The notes under the pieces were generated by a model. That model was given only the letters and a program-made list of their open reading frames with translations, made no database searches and had not been told where the DNA came from. The translations under genes and the position numbers were made by a program. A DNA stretch of 64,000 bases from Cognataquiflexum rubidum (lineage in GTDB: Bacteria; Bacteroidota; Bacteroidia; Cytophagales; Cyclobacteriaceae), in the NCBI RefSeq assembly GCF_022538115.1, contig NZ_JAKZAL010000003.1:1-64000 (forward strand), in the 5' to 3' direction. Below are positions 38,290 through 48,500 of this stretch, piece by piece (positions within the stretch are counted from its first letter, which is position 1; the number at the start of each line of letters is the position of its first letter).

Positions 38290-38910
38290 ATGAAAACTTT
38301 CTATAAATATTTATCGGCATTTTTATTATTAGCACTAGTTAACCTATCATGTAGTAAACCAAAGGACAAAGACAATATGAATATGACAGAAGAGGAAATT
38401 TCTGATTGGTATAGCCAAAAGAAATGGCTGGGTCAATCCCAACTTGACCCACATCCTAGTATTGAACAAGAAGCTTTCGCCAAATATTATTTTTCAAACC
38501 AACAGCTTTGGGACAAAGCTTTTGATTATTTGAATCATACTGATTTTGATAACCTGGAACTAGGAATTCATGAAATCCAAGGAAGGGAATTGTTCGTCAT
38601 GGTTACGGCATACGACACAAAATTACCGGAAGAGGTTTTTTTTGAAAACCATAAAAACTACACAGACATCCAATATGTGGTCACAGGTCGTGAATATATT
38701 GGATTAACTGACATTGAAAGCACAAAGATCCGTACTCCATACGAAGAAGAAAGAGATATTACTTTTTATGAAGTGACAGGCAGTATTAACCTGTCTGCCC
38801 ATCCAGGTACATTTTTTATCTTTTTCCCTCACAATGTTCATTGTCCTGCCTTAAGAATAGACCAAGCTGAAAAAGTAAAAAAAATTGTCATCAAAGTGAA
38901 AAACAAATGA
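38290..38910 (+). CDS. YhcH/YjgK/YiaL-family (DUF386) lipoprotein
   Basis: 206 residues. The N-terminus MKTFYKYLSAFLLLALVNLSC looks like a lipoprotein signal with cysteine at about residue 21. The rest matches the YhcH/EbgC cupin-like family: LELGIHEIQGRELFVMVTAY, HKNYTDIQYVVTGREYIG, and GTFFIFFPHNVHCPAL. Relatives occur in sialic-acid and beta-galactoside operons and are thought to act on sugar anomers or bind sugar ligands. Relatives of about 150 residues are cytoplasmic, so an exported version is unusual. It is the last gene before a strong terminator. Confidence 0.82.
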   Translation: MKTFYKYLSAFLLLALVNLSCSKPKDKDNMNMTEEEISDWYSQKKWLGQSQLDPHPSIEQEAFAKYYFSNQQLWDKAFDYLNHTDFDNLELGIHEIQGRELFVMVTAYDTKLPEEVFFENHKNYTDIQYVVTGREYIGLTDIESTKIRTPYEEERDITFYEVTGSINLSAHPGTFFIFFPHNVHCPALRIDQAEKVKKIVIKVKNK

Positions 38911-38942
38911 GAGAATTGGATTTTTTGGGTTATGGGTTAGGG

Positions 38943-38974
38943 AAAATCAGCCTAGTATCTAGGCTGATTTTTTT
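38943..38974 (+). terminator. Strong intrinsic terminator of the second catabolic operon
   Basis: A perfect 13-bp stem, AAAATCAGCCTAG with CTAGGCTGATTTT, 3-nt loop TAT, and a run of seven Ts. Confidence 0.93.
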
Positions 38975-39165
38975 AGGGTTCAGAAAGGAAAATCTTTAAC
39001 TGGAAAAAAGTAATCTTCAGGAGGTTGAAGATTTGACTTTTATTGTTCAAGTGTTGTTGGTTTTCTGGCAAGATTCATTCAAATCAAGTGAAACTGTAAT
39101 GTTACCGCTTATTTGGAGTACAAGTAAAAAAGATAATACTAGATTGATTGTGTAATTTTTGAAAC

Positions 39166-39193
39166 CACTGTTTCTCTGAGACAGTGTTTTTTT
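39166..39193 (+). terminator. Second intrinsic terminator-like hairpin
   Basis: CACTGTTTC (39166-39174) pairs with GAGACAGTG (39178-39186), 9 bp with one G-T, loop TCT, followed by seven Ts. About 190 bp with no recognisable gene lie between this and the operon terminator, so it may end a short RNA or back up the first one. Confidence 0.75.
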
Positions 39194-39237
39194 GATTTAT
39201 GTACAAGTGGAGCAATGTCTAGGTGTAGAATGGTTAA

Positions 39238-39376
39238 GTCGCCGGGACCGAAGAAACTGTCTTTTTAACCCCGAATGGCGGTAAAGGGAAATTGGAAAAA
39301 GTATGGGAATCAGGGGAGCAATTTGCACGGGGATACTGATATTTCGCTCCGCCGCGGCGGACTTTTGGTCTACCCC
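39238..39376 (+). repeat. Structured dispersed repeat, copy R3 (left arm missing)
   Basis: CCCCG (39269-39273) pairs with CGGGG (39328-39332); the right end is the palindrome TCCGCCGCGGCGGA (39348-39361). The ATTTCGGT arm is absent; only GACCGAAG remains. Confidence 0.8.
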
Positions 39377-39398
39377 CTGAAATTTTTTGTTTTGAAGA

Positions 39399-39573
39399 GG
39401 AGGTTCTCCCTCCCATTTCGGTAATGGAAACTCTCTATCCTAAGAGATCCGTGACCGAAATGCCCCACCTATTCCATTTTTTACCATGGGCTGCGGTGCA
39501 TAGAGATTTGTGTAGGTATGAAAATCAGAGAAGCACCTTACCCACGGCTACCAAGATTTCGCCCCGATGGGGC
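39399..39573 (+). repeat. Structured dispersed repeat, copy R4
   Basis: GGAGG/CCCTCC hairpin (39399-39413), ATTTCGGT (39415-39422) with ACCGAAAT (39454-39461), CCATGG (39484-39489) facing CCACGG (39542-39547), and right-end stem GCCCC-GAT-GGGGC (39561-39573). Confidence 0.88.
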
Positions 39574-39756
39574 TTACTTTATCAGACACTTTTAGGGAAG
39601 GGAGAATCCCTACTAAATGATTGCCGTTGGGTTTAGGATTCCATTACACATCTATCTCAACCAAATTTCTATTGTTTCGACAAAAGTCCCCCTTCAGGGG
39701 GATTAGGGGCAAACTCTGCGAACATTGCGATACCTTCGTGTCCATCGCGGTAAAAA

Positions 39757-39928
39757 AAATCTCCCTTACCATTTCGGTATTGGAGATTCTTCTATTTACA
39801 AAATCCGTGACCGAAATGCCTCACCTATTCCATTTTTTACCATGGGCTCCGGTGCAGGGAGATTTGAAACGGTATGGAAATTGGTTTAGCACCTTACCCA
39901 TGGCTTCTATATTTCGCCCCGATGGGGC
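39757..39928 (+). repeat. Structured dispersed repeat, copy R5
   Basis: ATTTCGGT (39771-39778) with ACCGAAAT (39810-39817), CCATGG (39840-39845) with CCATGG (39898-39903), and right-end stem GCCCC-GAT-GGGGC (39916-39928). It is the copy closest in sequence to R4. Confidence 0.88.
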
Positions 39929-40025
39929 TGCTTGTTGTAGACCTTCTGCGTCAATCTGCGATATCTGCGGGAGAAAATTAAACTTACTATTCTCTGTTCC
40001 CTCTGTGTGCTTAGTGGTAAATAAA

Positions 40026-40201
40026 AATCTCCCTTACCATTTCGGTATTGAGGTTTCTCATTCTTATGGGATTCGTAACCGAAATACCCAAGTCACCGCC
40101 ATTTTGTCCCCGGGTGGCGTTGCATGAAGTTCAGAAGAAAGAAATTAAATTGGAGAAGCACCTTGCCCGGGGTTATTAATATTCAGCCCGCTTCGGGGCT
40201 G
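40026..40201 (+). repeat. Structured dispersed repeat, copy R6
   Basis: ATTTCGGT (40039-40046) with ACCGAAAT (40078-40085), CCCCG (40108-40112) with CGGGG (40168-40172), and right-end stem CAGCCC-GGGCTG (40184-40201), different in sequence from the other copies but still paired. Confidence 0.88.
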
Positions 40202-40299
40202 CTGGTCTACCCTCTGCCCCTTTTTGGGCTTTCTTTCCCTTGAGTGTTGTTTCAAGTCTTTTTATGGAAAAAAAGAAAACCGAACAGGCATATCCAAAT

Positions 40300-40327
40300 A
40301 AAAAAAGGGCCTTTTGGCCCTTTTTTT
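40300..40327. terminator. Terminator of the first TonB gene (bidirectional form)
   Basis: A-run, GGGCC (40307-40311), TTTT loop, GGCCC (40316-40320), T-run. It works for the - strand gene whose stop codon it touches, and could stop + strand transcription from the repeats. Confidence 0.88.
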
Positions 40328-40988
40328 ATTGTAACCTGAATCGGATCGGAACCCGCATTTTGACTTTTACTGGCAATCCGCCATTCCGTCCGGGAATCCA
40401 ATTCTCGGCTTCTTGGATTACCCTGATGGCTTCCTCATCACAACCTGCCCCGATTCCTCTGATTACCTCTACGTCTTCAATTTTGCCGTATTTGTTTACT
40501 ACAAAAGACACATAGACCGTCCCTTCGACTCCCATGCGTCTTGCCTGAGTCGGGTATTTCATGTTTTTGGATAAGTATGCGTTCCATGATTCCATGCCTC
40601 CCGCAGGTTGGGGCATCACTTCCGAAAAGTCAAGCAAGACATCTGCCGGTTCCACCACAGGTGGTCCCTCCAATACAATATCGGGAGTAGCTTCGGTGCC
40701 CAAGTCGATGACGATGTCGCCGTCTGGAATGTCAATATTATCAGGGACGATTTCGATGACGGGATTGATGATTTTTGGTGGAGGTGGGGTTTGGAAAGTG
40801 AGGGGCACTTCCGGGATATTTTCTTCCCCAAAAAGAATATCGGACTCATCAATAATCCTGTGGTGCATTATTTCTGTTTTCCATTCAAAAGCAAACAGCA
40901 GCAAAGACAAACTGATACAAAGACCAATATTGAGGAAATAACCTCTTTTTTGGTCAAGATCTGAAGAAGGGTTTTTCTTGGTTTCCAT
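40326..40988 (-). CDS. tonB: Energy transducer TonB, copy 1
   Basis: 220 residues. One membrane anchor at about 20-36 (FLNIGLCISLSLLLFAFEW), a proline- and acid-rich periplasmic spacer with TPPPPKI, and a C-terminal TonB domain (about 130-220): MESWNAYLSKNMKYPTQARRMGVEGTVYVSFVVNKYGKIEDVEV and PVKVKMRVPIRFRL. TonB passes proton-motive energy to outer-membrane transporters such as SusC. It is a tandem duplicate of the gene at 41208-41882, each with its own terminator, so the two may be expressed separately. Confidence 0.92.
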   Translation of the reverse strand: METKKNPSSDLDQKRGYFLNIGLCISLSLLLFAFEWKTEIMHHRIIDESDILFGEENIPEVPLTFQTPPPPKIINPVIEIVPDNIDIPDGDIVIDLGTEATPDIVLEGPPVVEPADVLLDFSEVMPQPAGGMESWNAYLSKNMKYPTQARRMGVEGTVYVSFVVNKYGKIEDVEVIRGIGAGCDEEAIRVIQEAENWIPGRNGGLPVKVKMRVPIRFRLQ

Positions 40989-41085
40989 GGTCTTATATTT
41001 TGGTGTCCATGAATTTAAAAAGAGTTGACCACTAATCCGTCAATTTAACTAATTTTACAATATTAAAAGATGTTAAAAAAAATCG

Positions 41086-41117
41086 ACCACAGTCGACGGA
41101 CGACAGTCCACTGCCGC
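41086..41117. repeat. Short CAGTC-type imperfect repeat between the tonB genes
   Basis: GACCACAGTCGACGG followed by ACGACAGTCCACTGCC gives two imperfect units of the form GACnACAGTCnAC within 32 bp. It looks like a small piece of a low-complexity intergenic repeat. Confidence 0.4.
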
Positions 41118-41181
41118 TGCAATTGGACTTCAATCCAAGTTTAATTTGGATACCGGCAAGAGGGCGTCAATACAAAAAAAT

Positions 41182-41200
41182 AAGGGGCTTGCGGCCCCTT
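41182..41200 (-). terminator. Terminator of the second TonB gene
   Basis: AAGGGGC pairs with GCCCCTT around TTGCG; on the - strand the stem is followed by a seven-T run (A-run at 41174-41180 on +). It sits just after the stop of the gene ending at 41208. Confidence 0.85.
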
Positions 41201-41207
41201 ATGTATT

Positions 41208-41882
41208 TTATCCAAGTTTGAATCTTATCGGAAGTCTCATCCTAACCCTTACCGGGCGACCTCTTTGCTTGCCCGGAGACCATTTTGGAGCTCCTGAGAC
41301 AACTCTTAGCGCTTCTTCGTCACAACCTCCACCGATACCTCGGAGAAGTTCAACGTCCTGTACAGATCCGTCGGTATTCACAACGAATACCACATATACT
41401 GTTCCTTCTATACCCATCCTTCTTGCTTGGGTAGGGTATTTCAGGTTTTTACTGAGGTATTGATTCCATGCTTCCATACCCCCTGGAAATTCCGGGGAAT
41501 TTTCAACCACGTCAAAAATCTCGTCAGCCTTCTCCACTACAGGAGCATCTGCAATGACTACTTCTTTGATCACTGTTTCTTCCTGTACGTCAACGTCGAA
41601 GTTAACTTCTATTTTTTCCTCGATTTCCACTTCATCAGGTATCTCCTGGATGACAGGCTGCTCGATCGGTGGTGGTGGCGGTGGTGGCTGTTCTGTAATC
41701 GGAATATCCAACAGTTCTTCAAATTCATCGGTCACGCTACCCAGATCTTTCAAATTCCTATCGTCGTAGGATTTGTATTCAAAAGCAAATAGGCATAACC
41801 CGACGCTAATGGCTAATCCAAGATTCAGGAACATTCCTGATTTTTTGGATAAATCCGCTTCTGGCGTCTTTTTAGCTTCCAT
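41208..41882 (-). CDS. tonB: Energy transducer TonB, copy 2
   Basis: 224 residues with the same plan as copy 1: N-terminal anchor (FLNLGLAISVGLCLFAFEY), a spacer with QPPPPPPPIEQP and many acidic residues, and the TonB C-terminal domain MEAWNQYLSKNLKYPTQARR, GTVYVVFVVNTDGSVQDVEL, GCDEEALRVV and PVRVRMRLPIRFKL. The C-terminal domains of the two copies are very similar; the spacers differ, which may alter reach or partners. The gap upstream to gcvH (about 270 bp) shows no gene. Confidence 0.93.
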   Translation of the reverse strand: MEAKKTPEADLSKKSGMFLNLGLAISVGLCLFAFEYKSYDDRNLKDLGSVTDEFEELLDIPITEQPPPPPPPIEQPVIQEIPDEVEIEEKIEVNFDVDVQEETVIKEVVIADAPVVEKADEIFDVVENSPEFPGGMEAWNQYLSKNLKYPTQARRMGIEGTVYVVFVVNTDGSVQDVELLRGIGGGCDEEALRVVSGAPKWSPGKQRGRPVRVRMRLPIRFKLG

Positions 41883-42154
41883 GGTTGTTGATTTATAAGG
41901 TTAATAATTTTTTACAATTAAAGAGATAACAATTTTAGCCATTTATTTTAATTATTACAAGAGTTCAGATTGCCTTGCATAAAATTATTGGACCAATTAG
42001 CCTAATTATTTCTCCAATTTGCTGAGGCGCGAATTAAAATTTGGATGCATTGTTTTATAAGCAGATTAAGCATTGGTTTATTTTATTTTGACCGGCATTG
42101 ACTGTATCAAAACCAATAAGTAAAATGGCTATGCTCCAAACTACTTTATGGGAA

Positions 42155-42532
42155 TTATGCGCCTACGAGTTCGGAATATTCTTCAAAAGACAATAGGTCC
42201 GATGGAGCTTCACCTGAGAATCTCACCTTGATCATCCATCCTGATTCGTATGGGGAATCATTTACCAACTCAGGGGAAGATTCCAACTCTTCGTTGAATT
42301 CGATGATTTCACCTTCCAAAGGCATAAAAAGATCTGATACAGTTTTCACAGCTTCGACAGTACCAAAAACTTCACCTGCTGCGATGGTTTCACCGACTGT
42401 TTCCACTTCGACGTACACGATGTCCCCGAGTTCCCTTTGTGCAAATTCTGTAATGCCGATGACAGCAATGTCATTTTCAATTCTGACCCATTCGTGGTCT
42501 TTTGTGTACTTGAGCTCCTTTGGAAAATTCAT
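42155..42532 (-). CDS. gcvH: Glycine cleavage system H protein
   Basis: 125 residues from the ATG at 42532; a frame reaching 42577 would add 15 residues not seen in the family. [19 protein letters not shown] is the usual start. The lipoylated lysine lies in [13 protein letters not shown]. GcvH carries the aminomethyl group between the P, T and L proteins of glycine decarboxylation; those genes are not in the window. It follows sprA, an order often seen in Bacteroidetes. It could also feed on glyoxylate-derived glycine, but no link to the island is shown. Confidence 0.95.
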   Translation of the reverse strand: MNFPKELKYTKDHEWVRIENDIAVIGITEFAQRELGDIVYVEVETVGETIAAGEVFGTVEAVKTVSDLFMPLEGEIIEFNEELESSPELVNDSPYESGWMIKVRFSGEAPSDLLSFEEYSELVGA

Positions 42533-42555
42533 ATCGGTTTTAATTTTAAAGTGTC

Positions 42556-42563
42556 CAAAAATA
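42556..42563 (-). promoter_or_regulatory. Possible -7 box for gcvH
   Basis: On the - strand TATTTTTG fits TAnnTTTG and lies 24 bp before the gcvH ATG. No -33 box at normal spacing is visible, so this is weak. Confidence 0.3.
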
Positions 42564-42587
42564 CAAGGTTTCGACAAATGTAAAAAC

Positions 42588-45500
42588 CTATTGTGCTAAA
42601 TTAAATCGTAATTGTCCGCCAAAGGCTGTAGAGCTTCTACGGAAGGCAGTAGTGACTCTTGGGTCGTTGATGGTTCTGTCAAAGTAGAGGGTAATATTCA
42701 GACTTTTGCTCACAATATACCCAATGGTCGGTCTGATCTGGATATTCAGGTTTCCATTGGTGACCGTGCTTTCTCCTTCGATTTTTCGCTGAACCTGTCT
42801 TGTGTCCACGACTTTGGTACTCAATCTAAATTGTAAGTCATTTTCCAAAATCTCCTGTCTTCCTTTGATCTTGAAAGGAATTTTTACTCCTGCTTTGGTG
42901 TATCCCAAATCAAATCCAAAATCCCGGCTGGTCTGTTCTGTGACTTGGGCATTCGAGAAATTCAATCCAAGATTCCTCTCGGAATTGTATTCCATGACGA
43001 TATTGAGACGGTCTTTCGTCAGGAGGTTCACACCTATCAGCGGAGCAAACCGCTCGGAGAGGACCACCTGATTCAATATAAAAATGGGGATATATTCACC
43101 AAACTCGTTGGTGAGGTTTGCTCCCGGGATATTCCTGATGCTGTTGTAGAGTTCCAATCCTTTGTTATACAAGAGTGAGTTTGAAAAATTGCTCACATCG
43201 TAAGAGGAGGTATAGGCATGGGTCAGGCTGATGCTGGAGAAATATTCCTTCAGAGCAGGTACCTGACTCAGACCTTTGTAATCAACCCTCCAGTTTGGAA
43301 TCGGGATTTTGGGGAATGGATTCAGATCGATTGTATTGGGATCCCTTCCGGAGTAGGCTGAAAGGAATGACAGGGTCAAGACATCCTGACCATTGATTGA
43401 ATACTCTCCGCCGGGATTCAGTGCATTGAGTCTGGACTGGATGATATTTCTGTTTTGTTCAAAATCAGTAAAGAGGGGAGAGTTGTTGTTTTGGTCGTCC
43501 CTTGCTAAAGTGGTTTTGATAATCGAATACGTGATGCTGTATGCTCCTGATCTGTTTGGACTCAGAGAACCGAATTGTCCCGGATTATCCGGTGAGTTTC
43601 TGAAAATTTCGGTATAGTCTCCTGTTTCCCTTTTCTTGGCATCCAAGGTGATGTTGAAATCTTTGAACGGCACTACCAAGCCGGTAATCTGAAGATTTTT
43701 GGTCTGGTTTTGTCTAAACAACTGGGTCATTTGTGTACTTGGAGCCATTAGGTTTTGCTCCGCAAGACTCAAGCGGATATTCGGGTCCTGACTTCCAAAA
43801 ATAAATCCAAAACCCGGATTCATAAAGCTTCTGTCTAATCCCAATAAGCCGGTCTCCGGCATAAATCCCGGCAAAAATGTCCCTTCCACCACTGAATACC
43901 TAAAGTTGATATCCTTGATCATGGTGAGGAACTGAATCGTCTTTCTGGTGAAAGGCGTACCAATGGTATCTTCGGCACTTACTGTTGTTCTCCCGGGAAT
44001 ACTTGGCCGCTTGGGAGCATTCAATGCCCTGTATTTGGCACTTTTATTATACAGTTTGACAAAATCAAGTTTACCCACAATAGATCTGTCTCTGGTGTTT
44101 TGGATGACATTTCCCAAGGTATCCCGCTGTCCGATGGCACCGGTCAGCCATGAATAAGTGGCGGCATATTTGTAATCCATTCCTATCCAATCCAAAGCAC
44201 CGATTTTATCCAAAGGCAATTTGTAATTGACATTGACCTGGTGGTTGTAATTGGTTGTTCTGCCAAAGTTTCGGATGTTGTTTCGCAGAGAATCTCTCTT
44301 GGTTTCAGAATCGATATCTCCATCAGGCTCGTCGACTACTGCCAATACCCTGCTGAGGTAATCTACCCGCAGGTTTTTGGTGAGGTCCCAATTGAGGTTA
44401 TAGGTACGGTTGATGAAGAAACTTTTTTGGAAGAATGGATCCACCCCATCGATAGTCAGTTGGTCGTTCCTGTATTGGGTACGCAAAAACCGTCTGTCGA
44501 CGTCTACTCTGGCTGCAAAGGAAGTCGGGACAAAATTGAAATTCATGTCCCTGATGAGGCTGAATTTCTCGCCACCTGCCCAAGATGAATTTTTGAATGG
44601 CTCTAGGACAACAGGTTTTGGCTGGTACACATAGGCAATATTCCCCAGGTAGGTTTCAAAAAGGTAGCTTTCTGTATTGATGTTGCTCTGTCTTACCGAA
44701 CCATGCGCATAAGAAAAAGAGAAGTTACTCAGGTCGTAGACGCGGGTTTTTTCCTGATTGGGATTTTTATTTTTCCGTACGTTGGTGAATCCGATGTTTC
44801 TTCGGGTCATTTGATCCAAAACCTGGTCTGTGTAAATCTGCCTCTCGGATTCGTTCTGGAATTTTTGCAGGGCAAGGTCAAAGAGTACGTCTGGGTTTAG
44901 TGGGTCAAACTGAGGTTTGGTGATCGCATTTTCGAAACTGATATACATCGGGATGGATACATTCAATCCTTCCGGTAGGATTTTGTGGAGGTTGACATTG
45001 GCGGACACATCATATTGTGTGGCGGAAGTTACCGCTCTCTGAGACAGTCTGGTCTCTAAGCCACCAAAGCCAAAAGTATTATGCCTCACTGAGGTCGATA
45101 TGGTGGCTACATCGGCAATCTGGGCATTGAGTCTGGCATTGGCAGCCCAACCGGTAGATTGCTTGTATCCGGTCAGCCTCAATTCATTTGCCCAAATACA
45201 AATGGACTTGGAAGCACCGCTTCCGGTTCCGGGATTCCTGATTCCTATCATCAAGCCCTGAATCAGATTTAATTCAGGCCGTCCCACGACTGTCACTTTG
45301 TATTGCCTGATGTTTTGGGAAAAGGCAAGATTTAAAGGAACCCTGTTGTTATCCCTTTCTATTTTGACTCCCACGATCTCATTGATGGCAATATCGATTT
45401 CATTCTCTTGGGGCCAGATCTGGAGTGGATCTCTGGTGCCTTTTGGAGTGATATTGAGGGGAACTTCGATTTCGTAATAGTTGTCTGTGTAATCTGTACC

Positions 45501-48500
45501 CAATCTCAAAAAGGCAGTCAATTCACCATCCTGGGCATCTTCACTGTCGGCGTGGATAAACATTTTCATCCGCTCAAACTGCACCATGTTCAATGAGTTC
45601 GCATTTTTGAAAACAGCACGGGCATCTTTTGCCTGAAGGTCTTCCACGCAAAGTCGGATGGATTGCTCGTTCAAAACCCTTTCTACAGAAGCGAGGTTGT
45701 CCCGGTCCCTGACAATGCCCGGGGGCAAAACATAGGGACTTTGGGTGGCGCTTCCCTGTCCGTTGTCTTCAATATTGACCACATCGACACTGAAGTTGGA
45801 ATTGTCAGGTTCGGGCACTTCAAAGAATCCCCTTTCATACAAAGATTCCAAAAATACCCGCCATTGACTTGCTACCAAGCGGAAGTTTGCCATCCGGAGG
45901 ACTACAGGTTGCTCAAAATCTGTCAGGTAAGTTCTCATATACCTGATGGACTTGAAGCCGGAGATGTCTCCCTGAACCCTATCGGGAGTCCTTACCGGAA
46001 TTCTGAATAAATACCAATCGACCCGGTCGCCGCTTTGGCTGGAGGTGACTTTGTCTACAATGTAGTTTTTGCCCACTTCCATTTCCCCTGGTCTGAGGTC
46101 AATTTCATATTCGTAGTAGGCTTCCAGTTCATTGACGGTGTTGTCATTATTCAGGTCTTCATTGTCCGGAAGGTTGGACCCTGCAGGTACAAATGACAAG
46201 TTGCTGTTATTGGAAATGGGGGTATTCCCATCCATGCCGTTGAATTTCTTATACCTTTCCAGGATTTTGATATTGTTATTGTCAAGTTCGGGACCTAAAT
46301 AGTATTGGAAATTATCAGCCGAAGGGTCATTTTTGATCGTCTGCAATGCAGGTGGACTTACGTTTAACCTGTCTATAAACCGGCTTCTGAAAAATTCCTC
46401 TTCTTCTTCATTCCTTAATCCGTCCATACCCACGTCTTGGTTCACCCTGGATTCGGGTGAATTATCAAAAGCGGGAATCAGGAATTGCTGTTGGGTGATT
46501 TTACCCCATTCGGTGACATTGGCATTATCCGGATTTCCGTCTGCAGGGAGGCCATTCTCAAAACCATGACGTCCGTCTTTGATGACATCTTCCGATACCT
46601 CCCCTAGGTTGAATATCAATTTTCCACCGGTAGTGTTGTTTTGGTTGAATTTCCCGTCCAAAACCCGTCCGTTTTCCCCTTCAATAAATGGATCAAGCAT
46701 CCAGAATTCCAAGAACTCAATATTGGTTCTGTCAAAATCGACTTCAGTCGTAATCGGTCTGGTAACACCGCCATAATTCTGTCTTGGATTTGGAAGGAAT
46801 CCTTCAGTTGTCAGGTTGGGATTGTAATTGTACATTCCTCTTTCACTTGGGAAATAGGCAAGTTCAAAAAGTGGTTCAGGTACCACAATGACATCCCTGT
46901 CCCTGTTTTGGAAGATTTCCTGTGGCAATACCCTTCGGACATAATGGTTGATGCGGTCCTCTTGGTTGATATTGGCAGGTACATCCGCGCCCCCTTCTCT
47001 ATAGAAAATATTGTCAATATTGTACCAAGCTACTTTTGCCCTGCGATAGGCATTGCCCAATCTGTCGGCAGTGATGGGGCTCAAGTCAAATAGATTGTTA
47101 TCGGTTTTTGGGGTCGCTGCCAGGTGCCAGGTCTGTGCAGCCGATCCGCCAAGACCGTAAGGGGTAATGGCTGTTTCGAAGTCATCGATGTAGTTGGTAG
47201 GTTCGCCCAAAACCTGGTTGGAAGTACCCGGGAGAAGCTGCGCAAATTCCCCACTGACCTGAATCAAAGATTTTTCCTTGGTATCGGTAAAGGGAAGGGC
47301 ATCTGCCAATTTGGTCAAAAAGCGGGATTCATCGCTGAAGTTGGCGTCCAAGCCCCACATACTGTTCCTGAGTGTTTCATTCCCAATGGCAATCCTCGTG
47401 ATATTCGGACGCTCATTCAGATACAAGAAAGTACCTCCGATATTGAATTTGTCATTGAGGATATAGTCAAGCCTCGTTCCCAACAAACTCCGTGTCTGAA
47501 ACGAAACCAAATCTGCTTTTTCAAAACTGATAGAGATCCTTTTTCCGGATTGCAGGATCCCTTCATTGATGATATTGACGCGTCCAAAATTATAATCAAC
47601 TGTAAAATCCACCCCTTCTGCCAAAGGGATATTTCCCGCCATCACGATCACCGAACCGGGTGATATGTTCAATCCAGGCAAAAGTATTTCTGAGGCTGAA
47701 CCCGCCGTGAGTCTTCCTTTGATAAAAAACTTGTCATATCTGGTGACCAGTTCTGCATCTGCAAGGGTAGTACGGTAAAGGGTGTCAAAAACATATTTAT
47801 TGGCTAGGTTGGCTTCATTTGGTAAAAACTGACTGCGAAGTGTCTTTCCAAATGGTTCCAAAACAGGAAACACCAAAAGGCCCCGTTCAGGAAAAATGGT
47901 AATCCCGGGAATAAAGTCAAAGTTGCCGTCAGGTGCAGGGTCATTTTGGGGGTTGAGGTTGTCCAAGCCTGTCAGCCGGATCAGGGGTCTGTTTTTCACA
48001 TTTTCACCTTCCAATAGCGTCGGGTTATCAAGTCCTGTCCTGTCATCCCGATAGATCACCTGAAGTTGAAAACCTTCCTGCTGGATTTGGTTGGCATTCA
48101 GGTTATAGATGTTTTTCATCATCAGATCCCAAGTCGGTATCTTGATGTTGATCCTTGCGGGCCTCAGCATTTTTAGGAAAATGAGGTCGCTGATGGGTCG
48201 GTTTTGATAATCTTCTGACAATTCACCGACCTTATAGACCTGTCCGTTGTAGGTATATTCATAAGAAACCGCCAAGACTTCATCGTTTTGAAGCCTTCTG
48301 GAAAGTGAAATGTAGCCAAGTTCGCGGTTGAACTGGTATTCTGTCGGGGCAAGTTTCCTGGCACCGTTGACCTGCTCAAAATCTATTCCCCTCGTAAGAC
48401 CCAAGTTGGATTCGATGGCGCCCGAACCTGTATCGAATGGTCTGAAAGCTGGGTTTCCGTTGAGCTTATCAAAAAGCAAGTTGGCTTGGTTGAATGCCGG

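Larger units (their letters stand above)
38975..40300. other. Non-coding repeat-rich region right of the metabolic island
   Basis: No real gene is seen in about 1.3 kb. After the terminators come four copies of the structured repeat (39238-39376, 39399-39573, 39771-39928, 40039-40201). The spacers hold a CCCCCTTCAGGGGG hairpin (about 39689-39702) and fragments of a second repeat with CTGCGAACATTGCGATACC / CTGCGTCAATCTGCGATATC motifs (about 39716-39752 and 39945-40014), each leading into the same AAAAATCTCCCTTACC junction. Open frames here are translations of repeats. Confidence 0.8.

Noticed and set aside
39424-40127. Open frames of 70 and 168 residues on the + strand
   Set aside because: They run through repeat copies R4 to R6 and their translations simply restate the repeats; no start context or protein-like pattern.
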